Assembly: GCA_035308025.1 (NCBI GenBank)
Contig: DATGHL010000033.1
Span: 61,666 to 125,665, forward strand
Direction: 5' to 3'
Length of the DNA: 64,000 bases
Source: Candidatus Binataceae bacterium
GTDB lineage: Bacteria; Desulfobacterota; Binatia; Binatales; Binataceae
A program made the position numbers and the translations under genes. The notes under the pieces were generated by a model. That model ran no database searches. It was given only the letters and a program-made list of their open reading frames with translations, and had not been told where the DNA came from. Shown here in pieces: positions 1 through 8,644 of the stretch (positions within the stretch are counted from its first letter, which is position 1; each line of letters starts with the position of its first letter).

Positions 1-12
1 TGAATCGAAGGC

Positions 13-822
13 TCAGCTGAATTCACCGCGAATGTAGGCCTGAGTTTCGGGCGCCGCCGGGCTCTCGAAAATCTGCGCGGTCTCGCCGTATTCGACCATA
101 TAGCCGGTGCGCCCGCCGCCTGACGTATCGACGTAGAGAAACGCGGTCCTATCGGCGACGCGTTTGGCCTGCTGCAAATTATGCGTGACGATCGCGATCG
201 TGTACTTTTGCTTGAGTTCCTGCATCAGCTCCTCGATCCGATGGGTCGCGATCGGATCCAGCGCCGAGCACGGCTCGTCCATCAGCAGCACCGCAGGTTC
301 GGTTGCGATCGCGCGTGCGATGCAGAGCCGCTGCTGTTGCCCGCCCGAGAGCGCGAGCGCACTAGTATGCAGCTTGTCCTTGACCTCTTCCCACAACGCC
401 GCGCCGCGCAGCGCGCGCTCGACCCGATCATCAAAGCTGCCGCGGTAGCGGTTGAGCCGCAGTCCGAATGCGACGTTGCGATAGATCGTCATCGCAAACG
501 GATTCGGCTGCTGGAAGACCATCCCGATATGCCGCCGCACGGCGACCGGGTCGATCCGGCCTCCATAAATATCCTGCCCGCGAAAAAAGATATGTCCCTT
601 GAAGCGGAAGCCGCGCACCAGATCATTCATCCGATTGAGGCAGCGCAGAGCAGTGCTTTTGCCGCATCCCGAGGGCCCGATAAAAGCCGTTATCGTTCCA
701 CGTCTGATTTGCAGCGCGACGTCGCGCAGCGCTTTGAACTTGCCGTAATGCAGCTCCGAGATATTGCAATCGATCAAGGTGCTAGTGTCCGCACCATTCG
801 CCATTGCCGGTAAGGCAGCCAT
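13..822 (-). CDS. pstB: Phosphate ABC transporter ATP-binding protein PstB
   Basis: Cytoplasmic ATPase that powers high-affinity phosphate uptake through PstCA. With the start at 822 the protein has 269 residues, usual for PstB. Walker [10 protein letters not shown] is at 49-57, the ABC signature LSGGQQQR at 158-165, Walker B VLLMDEP at about 178-184, and the switch His in VTHN near 213. An in-frame extension to 930 would overlap pstA by about 85 bases and carries no family sequence, so the Met at 822 (or 804) is preferred. It is the last gene of a pstSCAB operon, 23 bases after pstA; a phoU gene, if present, would lie outside the window. Confidence 0.96.
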   Translation of the reverse strand: MAALPAMANGADTSTLIDCNISELHYGKFKALRDVALQIRRGTITAFIGPSGCGKSTALRCLNRMNDLVRGFRFKGHIFFRGQDIYGGRIDPVAVRRHIGMVFQQPNPFAMTIYRNVAFGLRLNRYRGSFDDRVERALRGAALWEEVKDKLHTSALALSGGQQQRLCIARAIATEPAVLLMDEPCSALDPIATHRIEELMQELKQKYTIAIVTHNLQQAKRVADRTAFLYVDTSGGGRTGYMVEYGETAQIFESPAAPETQAYIRGEFS

Positions 823-845
823 CGAGTCACCGTACTTGCTGTCGG

Positions 846-1772
846 TTATTTGTTGTAGCGCTTGGCCAGACTTTGTCCGGCCAAGTTGACCGCGAGGACC
901 ATCATTACTAGCACTAACGCCGCCGACCACGCTAGCGCGATCTGGTTGTCAAAGGGTGAACCGGAGAAGTTGTAGATGAGTACCGCCAATGATGCGATGG
1001 GTTTCATTAAATCGCTCACGCCCTTCGGCCACATATGGGGAGTCGTTCGGCTAATCCAAAACTCACTAAAAAGCGCGGTGAAGAGCAACGGCGCGGTCTC
1101 GCCTGCCGCGCGCGCGATTGCAAGCATCACGCCCGTTAATATTCCCGGCACTGCGGTCGGTAATACCACGCGCGTGACGGTTTGGGTTTGCGTCGCGCCC
1201 ATCCCGATCGCGGCTTCGCGCATCCGACGGGGAACCCGCTGGATCGCATCCTCGGCCGTGAGCAATACCGTCGGGATCATCAGCAACGCCAGGGCGACGC
1301 CGCCGGCCGGCGCCGAGAAACCACCCGTCACGAGCACCACCGTGGCGAAAGCGAATACTCCGGCCAGGATCGAAGGTAGCCCGGTCAGAACCTTGGCGGC
1401 GAAACGTACCGCCTGAGTGGTCCTTGTCTCGGGTCCGAATTCCGACGTGTAGATCGCTGCGAGAATACCGATCGGAACACTGATCATAGTTGCGATCAGC
1501 ACAATCACGACCGTGCCGACGATCGCGTTGCCGAAACCGCCACCGACGGTCATCGCGGCCGGAGGTAATTCGGTTATTGCGGCCCAACCCAGGCTGGCGC
1601 TACCGCGAATGATCAACAGATACAAAACCGAAAACAGTGGGAACAATGCGGCGATTGTCGCTGCGCCGGTCAGGAAGCTCATCACGACGCTGAACAACTG
1701 TCGCGGTTGGCGCAACGAGCGTTCAAGGGCATTCAGATCGACTTCCGGGGGTTTACCTGCCGCCGGCGTCAT
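846..1772 (-). CDS. pstA: Phosphate ABC transporter permease PstA
   Basis: Inner-membrane permease subunit that pairs with PstC to form the phosphate channel. It has 308 residues and about six hydrophobic segments. The EAA loop that contacts the ATPase is visible ([16 protein letters not shown] followed by [10 protein letters not shown]). Its ATG shares one base with the pstC stop (TGATG), indicating translational coupling. The N-terminal 40 residues are polar and cytoplasmic before the first membrane span. No key residue appears lost. Confidence 0.95.
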   Translation of the reverse strand: MTPAAGKPPEVDLNALERSLRQPRQLFSVVMSFLTGAATIAALFPLFSVLYLLIIRGSASLGWAAITELPPAAMTVGGGFGNAIVGTVVIVLIATMISVPIGILAAIYTSEFGPETRTTQAVRFAAKVLTGLPSILAGVFAFATVVLVTGGFSAPAGGVALALLMIPTVLLTAEDAIQRVPRRMREAAIGMGATQTQTVTRVVLPTAVPGILTGVMLAIARAAGETAPLLFTALFSEFWISRTTPHMWPKGVSDLMKPIASLAVLIYNFSGSPFDNQIALAWSAALVLVMMVLAVNLAGQSLAKRYNK

Positions 1773-2827
1773 CAGCGCAGCCCCATCAATGCAGCGTTGG
1801 CGCGCTGCAGGATCAGCGTGCCGATAATATTCACGATCAGTGTGATGCCAAGCAGGACCAGCGCCGCATACATCAAGGCGCCGACTTCGGCCGTGCCGGC
1901 TTCGGGAAAATGATTCGCCAGCAGCGCCGCCAGCGTATTGGCCGGCGAAAACATCGACCAGCTAAGGACGTTCGCGTTGCCCGCGAGCATCGCCAGCGCC
2001 ATGGTCTCGCCGAGCGCGCGTCCGAAGCCGAGGATGATCCCGCCGAAGATGCCGGTGGCGGCAGTCGGCAGAAAGATCGCGAGGATCGCTTCCCAGCGCG
2101 TCGCGCCGATCCCGAAGGCGGCCTCGCGAATCTTCGGCGGCACGGCCACCAGCGCGTCGCGCGAGATTGCGGAAATCGTCGGCAGCACCATGATCGCCAG
2201 CACGATCGCCGCCGGAAACAGCCCCGGACCGCTCAGATTAGTACTGAAAAAAGGAATCCAACCCAGATGGCCGTTCAGCCAATTCGCCATCGGGCGGATC
2301 ATCGGGATAACTACGAAGATGCCCCATAAGCCATAAACGACGCTCGGAATTGCCGCCAGCAATTCGATCGTGATGCGGAGAAAATTTTCAACCCGATCCG
2401 GCAGGGTGGCCAAGAAACGTACTTCCTCAAGACCCATAAACTTGAGGACCTGTTCGAGCGCGACAGAAAGAAAACGCTCGCTGAGAAAAATCGCTATCGC
2501 CAGGCCAAAAACTGTTCCGCCCGCCACTCCCAGAATCGAGCTGTAAAGCGTCCCGGCGATGGCCGGCAGCACGCCAAACGTCCCGCGATTCGAGTCCCAG
2601 GTCGTGCCCGTCAGAAAGCTCCAGCCATAATCGTGGATCGCCGGCATCGCGACGCGCGCGATACTGATGACCACATACACAGTCAGGAGCACCGTAAACG
2701 CGGCGATAGCGAAGGTGAATTGCCGGAAGGCTCGGTCCCACGCCACCTCGCCTCGGGACGGGGGCCGCGAAACCTCGCGTTCCGGCGGGGTGGCCGCGGT
2801 GCTCAGCGCGGAGGAGCCATCGCTCAT
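1772..2827 (-). CDS. pstC: Phosphate ABC transporter permease PstC
   Basis: Second permease subunit of the phosphate importer, 351 residues. It has a polar, Pro/Arg-rich N-terminal tail of about 30 residues, then six predicted membrane helices and the EAA loop IREAAFGIGATRWEA before the conserved GRALGETMA segment. It contains the large periplasmic/cytoplasmic insertion between the first and second thirds that is typical of PstC rather than PstA. The ATG overlaps the pstS stop by four bases (ATGA) and its stop overlaps pstA, so the three genes are co-translated. Confidence 0.95.
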   Translation of the reverse strand: MSDGSSALSTAATPPEREVSRPPSRGEVAWDRAFRQFTFAIAAFTVLLTVYVVISIARVAMPAIHDYGWSFLTGTTWDSNRGTFGVLPAIAGTLYSSILGVAGGTVFGLAIAIFLSERFLSVALEQVLKFMGLEEVRFLATLPDRVENFLRITIELLAAIPSVVYGLWGIFVVIPMIRPMANWLNGHLGWIPFFSTNLSGPGLFPAAIVLAIMVLPTISAISRDALVAVPPKIREAAFGIGATRWEAILAIFLPTAATGIFGGIILGFGRALGETMALAMLAGNANVLSWSMFSPANTLAALLANHFPEAGTAEVGALMYAALVLLGITLIVNIIGTLILQRANAALMGLR

Positions 2828-3879
2828 GAAATCTCTGGGAGCGCTTTTTTGTCGGCCTCGATCACGGTTGCCGGCAGGGGAATGTAGCCTAATTCCTCAC
2901 TGAAACTCTGGCCTTGGCCGAGGCCGAATTCGACCAGCGATTTCACGACCGCCGCAGTTTTCGGGTCGCCGTACTTTTTGTAGCAAAGCATCCAGGTGTA
3001 AGTGACGATCGGGTACGAGCTCTCGCCCGCCGGATCGGGAATCCACGCGCGCCGGTTGCCCGGCAGCGTCATACTCGCAAGCGCACGCTGGCCGGCCTGT
3101 AAATCGGGTTTAATGAACTTACCGGCCTTGTTTTCGAGCAGCGCCATCGGCATGGACGTTTGCTTCGCATAACCATATTCGACGTAGCCGATTGCACCGG
3201 GAGTCTGCTTGATCAAGGCGGCCACACCGGTGTTGCCCTTACCTGCGACACCTACCGGAAAGTTTACAGACGTGCCGACGCCGGGCCCGCTTTTCCACGC
3301 CTCGCTGATAGCGCTCAGATGGGTGGTGAAGGCGAAGGTTGTGCCACTGCCGTCCGAACGGCTCACTACGGTAATTTTTGTGTCAGGCAGCTTTGCCCCG
3401 GGATTGGCCTGGGCGATCGCCGGATCGTTCCACTGAGTAATCTTACCGAGAAAAATCTCGGCGTAGGCTTCGCGCGTTAGTCTCACTTCCGATGGCGCCT
3501 CGGGGAGGTTGTAGGCCAGCACGATGCTGCCTGCCGTCATGGGCAGCAGCACGGCGCCGTTCTTGACCGCAGCCATCTGCGCATCGGTCATAGCGGCATC
3601 GCTCGCGCCGAAATCGACGAGGTTCTGTTGAAATTGCTTGATTCCGGCGCCGCTGCCCAGCGCCTGGTAATTGATCTGCACGTTCGGATGCAGCTTGTTG
3701 TATTCGGCAAACCAGCGCTCGTAGAGGGGAGCGGGAAAAGTCGCCCCGGTGCCCTGCAGAGTGACGGCGTCGTCGCTGTAGGCTACGCCGTCCATGAGAT
3801 GAGCACCCACGATCGCGAGAAAAAAACCGCTGAGCACCAGCCGGATTAACTTCGTTACTATCTTCTTCTCGAATCGCAT
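2824..3879 (-). CDS. pstS: Periplasmic phosphate-binding protein PstS
   Basis: Captures phosphate in the periplasm and delivers it to PstCA. The ATG at 3879 has a good ribosome site (AGGTGAGG, seven to eight bases upstream); a GTG three codons earlier (3888) is possible. The protein has about 351 residues with an N-terminal signal peptide (MRFEKK, a hydrophobic stretch, then cleavage near AYSDD). Phosphate-contact motifs of the family are present: GTGATFPAPLYERW, GSGAGIKQF and SRSDGSGTTFAF. It is the first gene of the operon and is preceded by a Pho-box-like repeat. Confidence 0.96.
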   Translation of the reverse strand: MRFEKKIVTKLIRLVLSGFFLAIVGAHLMDGVAYSDDAVTLQGTGATFPAPLYERWFAEYNKLHPNVQINYQALGSGAGIKQFQQNLVDFGASDAAMTDAQMAAVKNGAVLLPMTAGSIVLAYNLPEAPSEVRLTREAYAEIFLGKITQWNDPAIAQANPGAKLPDTKITVVSRSDGSGTTFAFTTHLSAISEAWKSGPGVGTSVNFPVGVAGKGNTGVAALIKQTPGAIGYVEYGYAKQTSMPMALLENKAGKFIKPDLQAGQRALASMTLPGNRRAWIPDPAGESSYPIVTYTWMLCYKKYGDPKTAAVVKSLVEFGLGQGQSFSEELGYIPLPATVIEADKKALPEIS

Positions 3880-3972
3880 AGACCTCACCTGAAAGTTTTG
3901 CTTGATGTAGCATGACGCTGCTTAGAATCCGCCGATTTAATGCACGAACCAACCAATTGCTGTTAAGGAAAT

Positions 3973-3990
3973 ATGAAGAGCATGTGACGT
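3973..3990 (-). promoter_or_regulatory. Candidate Pho box upstream of pstS
   Basis: On the minus strand the sequence ACGTCACATGCTCTTCAT contains two TCA-centred half sites 11 bases apart (GTCAC and TTCAT). This is the spacing of PhoB direct repeats (consensus CTGTCAT, four bases, CTGTCAT). Only about four of seven positions match in each half, so the call rests mainly on position, about 95 bases before the pstS start, and on the known PhoB control of pst operons. Confidence 0.3.
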
Positions 3991-4041
3991 ATTCAAACCT
4001 TTCGCAGGCGACTCAACTCTGACCAGTACGAAATTTACTTT

Positions 4042-4097
4042 TGTGATCTGCGCCTATGTGTGTGATCTGCGCCTATGTGTGTGATCTGCGCCTATGG
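4042..4097. repeat. Triple 19-bp tandem repeat
   Basis: Three head-to-tail copies of a 19-base unit (TGTGATCTGCGCCTATGTG): 4042-4060, 4061-4079 and 4080-4097, the last shortened by one base. The first two copies are identical and there are no spacers. It lies in the 325-base gap between pstS and the next reading frame, where no gene is seen. Confidence 0.95.
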
Positions 4098-4103
4098 TAG
4101 CTA

Positions 4104-4140
4104 ATAGTCAGAAGTTAACCCGCCGATAGTCAGAAATTAA
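4104..4140. repeat. Direct repeat of a 15-base motif, 22-base period
   Basis: ATAGTCAGAAGTTAA at 4104-4118 recurs as ATAGTCAGAAATTAA at 4126-4140, with 14 of 15 bases equal and starts 22 bases (two helical turns) apart. It follows directly after the 19-bp tandem array. It may be an operator or a remnant of the same repeat-generating process; nothing decides between these. Confidence 0.7.
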
Positions 4141-4204
4141 AAGTAGCGCCTTACGTTCGTGCGCATGAAAGCGGAAAATCCTCTGCAGATGGTGGCAGCA
4201 GATT

Positions 4205-4886
4205 TTGCGGTGCGGCGGATGTGCAGGTGATGACTTGCCCGGCTCGAAGCGCGAACGCGTGATCGGCGCCGGCGACAGCTCGGAGAAACCCCGCCTTGGT
4301 GGCATCAAGTCTTACCGCTCAATCTGGATCTCAGACCTGCATCTGGGCGCGCGTCAATCGCGAGCCGCGGCGCTGCTCGATTTTCTCCGTAGTCACGAGG
4401 CGGAGAATCTGTTTTTGGTCGGCGACGTCATCGAGGACGGAAACGCTGGCGCGCAATGGTGCTGGAGCGCCAATCAGCAGGCGGTGATTGAGGAGTTGCG
4501 CGCCTGGTCGCGGCGGGGTTCACGCGTTGAGCTGCTGCCGGGTGATCACGATCGCGACCCGACTCTCGCCGCGCGCTTGCTCGGCCTACGGGTGCGAGCC
4601 TCGGAGCTGGTCCACCGCACCGGGGAAGGGCGCATCATGCTCGTGGACCCATGGTCATCAGTTCGAGCGGGCGCCGGCCGCGGTTCTGCGCCGGCCGAAC
4701 CGCGCCAGCGCGCTTACGCTCCGCCTCGATGATTGGCGCGGAATCAACGACGCACGCGAACACCCGCAGCGTGCACTCGCGCGCTTTCTTTTCAGGCGTT
4801 TCCGTCGGAGTGCGCATTCTCTTGGCGCTTTCGACGAACGTGCAATCTACGACGCGGTGCGCGCGCGACGGAGGTCTACCTTCTGA
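4205..4886 (+). pseudogene. Frameshifted LpxH-like (UDP-2,3-diacylglucosamine diphosphatase family) metallophosphoesterase
   Basis: The first frame (4205-4732) begins the calcineurin-like phosphoesterase fold: SIWISDLHLGAR, then LFLVGDVIEDG, then LLPGDHDRD where the family has GNHD. It loses the family at about residue 150. The next expected motif, HGHQFER, is found in another frame (around 4644-4665) and continues to 4886. The distal metal motif GHTH is not visible in any frame. The gene is therefore a decayed remnant. Intact relatives cleave UDP-diacylglucosamine in lipid A synthesis; this copy should be inactive. The right boundary is approximate; weakly related-looking sequence in a third frame may extend to 5016. 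Confidence 0.65.
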
Positions 4887-5367
4887 GTCTGCCGAGGTTT
4901 ACCCTCAGAGGCATCTTCAATCGGCCCGAAACCGCATCAGCGTGATTGAACCGCGTTTGGGTCGAGCCGCGGACTGGCTCATCCACCATTTAGTCCGTCA
5001 GCCTTCGCGCATTTAGGAGAATCGCTCGAAATCCGCGCGTGTGGGCGCGATTTGCGATTACGCATGCACCCAGAGAGCGTCTCCGGCGGCGTCACTATGA
5101 GGAATCCAGCAAAATCTATCCGCGCGTTTCTGCTACGTCCATCTCCAAGATTGCTCGATTGCAAGTCCAGCGCATACTTCACGAGCCGGCCACCGCCTGA
5201 GCGTTGATGAGCCTGTTTCTGGAGAGAACATTGAAATCGCGTTAACATTGGTAGTAAGTTGTCATCTTTACCAAGAAACGCTTGTTCCATGTTAAGAAAG
5301 CTCAAACTGGCCGTACACGCCCTCGGCTTGCGGCACCTCGTTCATCTCGACCACGACCGGTAGGTCC
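4887..5367 (+). other. Intergenic stretch, no gene supported
   Basis: About 480 bases between the LpxH-like remnant and the NRPS-like gene. A 24-codon open frame (5289-5363) ends five bases before the NRPS start; it has a weak ribosome site and no recognisable product. No RNA gene, clear promoter or repeat was seen. Confidence 0.5.
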
Positions 5368-8001
5368 ATGGAAATCCGGCCGAGCGGCCTGATTTACGAA
5401 GTTATCGAGCGTCAGGCTCGTCGCACACCGGAGCGGACGGCGGCGATTTTCCGCGGTCGCGAGTTGACTTACCGGCAGTTAATCGAAGAGGTCAAACAGC
5501 TATCAGCGCGACTGCTCCGACAAGGGGTGGGTGCGGAGAGCGTCGTGGCTATTTGTCTGGAGCGGTCTTCTGAGATGCTGATCGCGATGCTCGCGGTGTT
5601 GCAGGCGGGTGGCGCCTATCTGCCCTTGGATCCCGGATTTCCGGCCGAGCGGCTGGCCTTCATGATCACCGACAGCTCCACTGGGCTGGTTATTACGCGA
5701 TCCGCCATGGCGTCGCGGTTTTCGCCGTCACGGCTTTCGGAGAGCCCAGTCCGGACGTTGGTGATCGACCAGCCGGGAGACGTACGTGACGAAGATGGCT
5801 CTGTGAAAACCGCCCAGCCGGGACCGGCCAATCTGGCATATCTGATGTACACCTCCGGGTCGACCGGAACGCCCAAGGGCGTAATGATCGAGCATCGCAA
5901 TGTCGTCAATTTCTTCGCCGGTATGGATGAACTCCTAGGCACCGAGCCGGGCGTCTGGCTCGCCGTCACCAGCATCTCGTTCGACATTTCGGTTTTAGAG
6001 CTGCTCTGGACACTGGCGCGCGGCTACACCGTGGTGATCCAGAGCGACGAGGAAAAATTCTCCGCGACCGGCGAATACGGAATCGGCGCGCAGCTGAAGC
6101 GTTATGGCGTAACACATTTTCAATGCACACCGACGATGGCCGAATTGTTAGTGCAGCGGCCACTGGTGATGGAGGGGCTGAAAGGGCTGCGCAAACTACT
6201 GCTGGGTGGTGAAGTGCTGCCGCCCGCATTGGCGGATTACCTCTCACGTAACATCGCGGGCGATCTTCACAACATGTACGGGCCCACTGAAACCACGATC
6301 TGGTCAACCAGCGCTCGGATCCGGCCGGGCGAGGCGATTACGATCGGATGGCCAATCGTGAACACGCAGGTCCGTGTTATCGCCGAGGACGGTCGCGAAT
6401 GTTCCGGTGACGAAGTTGGCGAGATTTATATTAGCGGCGCTGGAGTCGCGCGAGGCTATTGGCGGCGGCCCGAACTCACTGCGCAGCGCTTTGTCACGTC
6501 CACGTTCGGCGCGGACGCGCCGGTACGGCTGTACAAGACCGGCGATCGCGGATGCTGGCGCGCAGATGGAGCGCTGGAGTTTCGGGGACGCGCTGACGAT
6601 CAGATCAAAATTCGTGGCTATCGGGTCGAGCCAGGCGAGGTTGAAGCCGTCGTGCGGGAGCATCCGGCGGTCCTGCAATCAGCTGTAGTTGCGTACGCGC
6701 AGGGCAGCGTCGCGCGACTCGCGGCCTATGTGGTGGCGAAAGCGGGCTGCGGAATCACACCGGAAGAATTGCGCGTCGCCGCCAGTCGTAAATTGCCCGA
6801 GTACATGGTTCCTGCCGCCTTTGTTTTTATCCCCAGTCTGCCCACCACGCCCAACGGTAAGATTGATCGGAATGCGTTGCCACCACCGGAGGAGCTCCAG
6901 CGCTCGGAGGCGGTCGAGGGGATCGGGGCGACGCCCGACGAAATTGAGAGCACGCTCGAGCGATGGTGTCGGGAGGAAATGCCCGGCGATGAGCCGCTCG
7001 ATTCGCAAACTGACTTCTTTCAGATGGGCGGGCAGTCGCTTAGTCTGGTGCGGCTTTTCGCGCGAATCAACCAGACTTACCGGGTGCAACTAAGTGCGGC
7101 GACGATCTTCGAGGCCCCGACCATTGAAAAATTGGCGCAACGGATCCGCAATGGCGCTGCCGCTGCCACAAAATCGTCACTGATTTCGATTCGTCCCGCC
7201 GGTTCGAAACCGCCGCTTTATCTTTTTCCGGACATCAACGGCAGCGTTATCGGCTTTGATATGCTGGTTCGGAGCCTGCCGGAGGAATTGCCAGTCTATG
7301 GGGTTGAGTCCACATGGCTGCATTCCGAGGCTGCGCCGCCGCTGCGTCTCGAAGAGATAGCAGCGCGGCACGTCGAAGACATCCGTTCGATCCAGCCACA
7401 TGGCCCGTTTTATCTGCTCGGCTACTCGTTCGGCGGTCTGGTGGCGTTTGAGGCAGCCCAACAATTGGTAGAAGCCGGCGAAACCGTCGGGATGCTGGGC
7501 ATGCTTGACACCTGGCAAACCGAGCGCATTCGTCAACTCGATGCGGTGCATTCTCGCCGTCAGAAGCTTGCGCGCCGCGCACATAAGGCGCTGATGCACG
7601 CACGAATGCTGTGGGCCGGACCCAATCGCCTCAAGTATTTTGAGAATCATTTGTTTGGGAGGTTCCGCGAAGCGCTGGGCGCATTAATCTGGCACGCCCC
7701 TCTGCAATGGTATACCCGCCCCGGCAAGCTGCTTCCGCAGTTCTTGCGTCAACCGCGCCGTATCAATCGGTTCGTAGCACGGCGGTACGTCGCTCGGCTT
7801 TATCCAGGGCGTATTACGGTGTTTCGTGCCGCCGAAGGAATAGCGGCGGACGACGAGCGTTATGATGACTCGCTGGGATGGCGGGATATCGCAGTCATGG
7901 GAGTCGAGATGCACGAAGTTCCTGGATGCCATCGCGACATTCTACAAGAAGCGCAAGTCTGGCGGCGGGTTCGGCAATGTCTCGAAATCCACATGGAATG
8001 A
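5368..8001 (+). CDS. NRPS-like A-T-TE protein with a glycine-type adenylation code
   Basis: An 877-residue single-module enzyme without a condensation domain. The adenylation domain (about 10-510) has YTSGSTGTPKGV near 160, NMYGPTETTIW, YKTGDRG, GRADDQIKIRGYRVEPGE and NGKIDRNALPP. The carrier domain follows, with the phosphopantetheine Ser557 in MGGQSLSL. A thioesterase domain (about 612-870) has nucleophile Ser687 in GYSFGG, an Asp in LDTW and a His in GCHRD. Reading the ten specificity positions by alignment with PheA gives D-I-L-Q-L-G-M-I-W-K, one residue from the published glycine code. It should load an amino acid, probably glycine, and release it hydrolytically or onto an unknown acceptor. 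No other NRPS gene or phosphopantetheinyl transferase is in the window. The ribosome site is weak (GGTAGG). Confidence 0.9.
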   Translation: MEIRPSGLIYEVIERQARRTPERTAAIFRGRELTYRQLIEEVKQLSARLLRQGVGAESVVAICLERSSEMLIAMLAVLQAGGAYLPLDPGFPAERLAFMITDSSTGLVITRSAMASRFSPSRLSESPVRTLVIDQPGDVRDEDGSVKTAQPGPANLAYLMYTSGSTGTPKGVMIEHRNVVNFFAGMDELLGTEPGVWLAVTSISFDISVLELLWTLARGYTVVIQSDEEKFSATGEYGIGAQLKRYGVTHFQCTPTMAELLVQRPLVMEGLKGLRKLLLGGEVLPPALADYLSRNIAGDLHNMYGPTETTIWSTSARIRPGEAITIGWPIVNTQVRVIAEDGRECSGDEVGEIYISGAGVARGYWRRPELTAQRFVTSTFGADAPVRLYKTGDRGCWRADGALEFRGRADDQIKIRGYRVEPGEVEAVVREHPAVLQSAVVAYAQGSVARLAAYVVAKAGCGITPEELRVAASRKLPEYMVPAAFVFIPSLPTTPNGKIDRNALPPPEELQRSEAVEGIGATPDEIESTLERWCREEMPGDEPLDSQTDFFQMGGQSLSLVRLFARINQTYRVQLSAATIFEAPTIEKLAQRIRNGAAAATKSSLISIRPAGSKPPLYLFPDINGSVIGFDMLVRSLPEELPVYGVESTWLHSEAAPPLRLEEIAARHVEDIRSIQPHGPFYLLGYSFGGLVAFEAAQQLVEAGETVGMLGMLDTWQTERIRQLDAVHSRRQKLARRAHKALMHARMLWAGPNRLKYFENHLFGRFREALGALIWHAPLQWYTRPGKLLPQFLRQPRRINRFVARRYVARLYPGRITVFRAAEGIAADDERYDDSLGWRDIAVMGVEMHEVPGCHRDILQEAQVWRRVRQCLEIHME

Positions 8002-8325
8002 CCGCCGCGTCTCGAGCATTATGCGAATGAACAGCGCGAGAACTGCAAATCGAAGTGCGCGGCGCGCTCGGTCATGAAATCGAGAGCGTCCGTTTCATCT
8101 CGTCCGGCGAAAGCAAGGTTTGTACTTAGTGGATCCCGAAATTTAGACCGCTGGTGAAGGTGGGGATCCTGCCCCCTAAGAAGCCGGCCAAGACGGCTCG
8201 GCCTAGGAAGCAGAGGATGTCGCCGAATTGACGCTCGTTTCATGCCTGCCTTCCTTTTCCGGCAAACACTAGCTCATCTCTGGGTAACCTCCACCGGGTA
8301 AGGCCGCTATAACACGGATTCGATT
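8002..8325 (+). other. Intergenic stretch without a supported gene
   Basis: About 320 bases between the NRPS-like gene and a glycosyltransferase fragment. Short frames on both strands have no recognisable family sequence. An A/G-rich part around 8160-8220 encodes a Lys/Pro/Arg-rich peptide in one frame but lacks a start with a ribosome site. Confidence 0.5.
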
Positions 8326-8519
8326 TTGCAAAACCGCATGGGCGTGGTGATCAAATCGTTCAGCGAGATAGATAGCGCAGTGGCGATGATGCTCGATACC
8401 CTGCAAATCGACGCCTTTCGCCGAAAGATCGCTGCGATGGAGAATCGCGCGCTCTACGAAATTCCGCGATGCTCGAACAGTTGCTGCTACCCAAGCCAGG
8501 TCAAAAGCCTCGATGCTAA
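8326..8519 (+). pseudogene. C-terminal fragment of a GT28/MGDG-synthase-like glycosyltransferase
   Basis: The peptide NRMGVVIKSFSEIDSAV followed by FRRKIAAMENRALYEIP resembles the last 60 residues of diacylglycerol glycosyltransferases and MurG-type enzymes. At 8466 the frame must shift by one base to continue as AMLEQLLLPKPGQ and stop at 8519. No upstream catalytic part is present. It is a small, frameshifted relic, and family assignment from so short a piece is tentative. Confidence 0.35.
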
Positions 8520-8644
8520 GATTCGGCGCGTAATCGTCGCGGCCGACGGCGCCGAGCCGGGTCAGGCTGAATAGACCGCCATCGCCACAAGTCCGAGATA
8601 GGTGATATTCTGGCGTCGCCCTTTGCGGGGGCTATTGAGAGGTT

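Noticed and set aside
4042..4097. Possible CRISPR array
   Set aside because: The three 19-base units are directly adjacent with no spacers, and no cas gene is in the window.
5289..5363. 24-codon open frame ending just before the NRPS-like gene, a possible leader peptide
   Set aside because: The ribosome site is weak, and no attenuator structure or regulatory codon run is seen.
5368..8001. Part of a larger NRPS biosynthetic cluster
   Set aside because: No condensation domain, second module, MbtH-like protein, phosphopantetheinyl transferase or exporter lies near it.
8019..8243. 74-codon minus-strand frame after the NRPS-like gene
   Set aside because: No ribosome site or recognisable sequence, and an unusual Arg/His-rich composition typical of chance frames.
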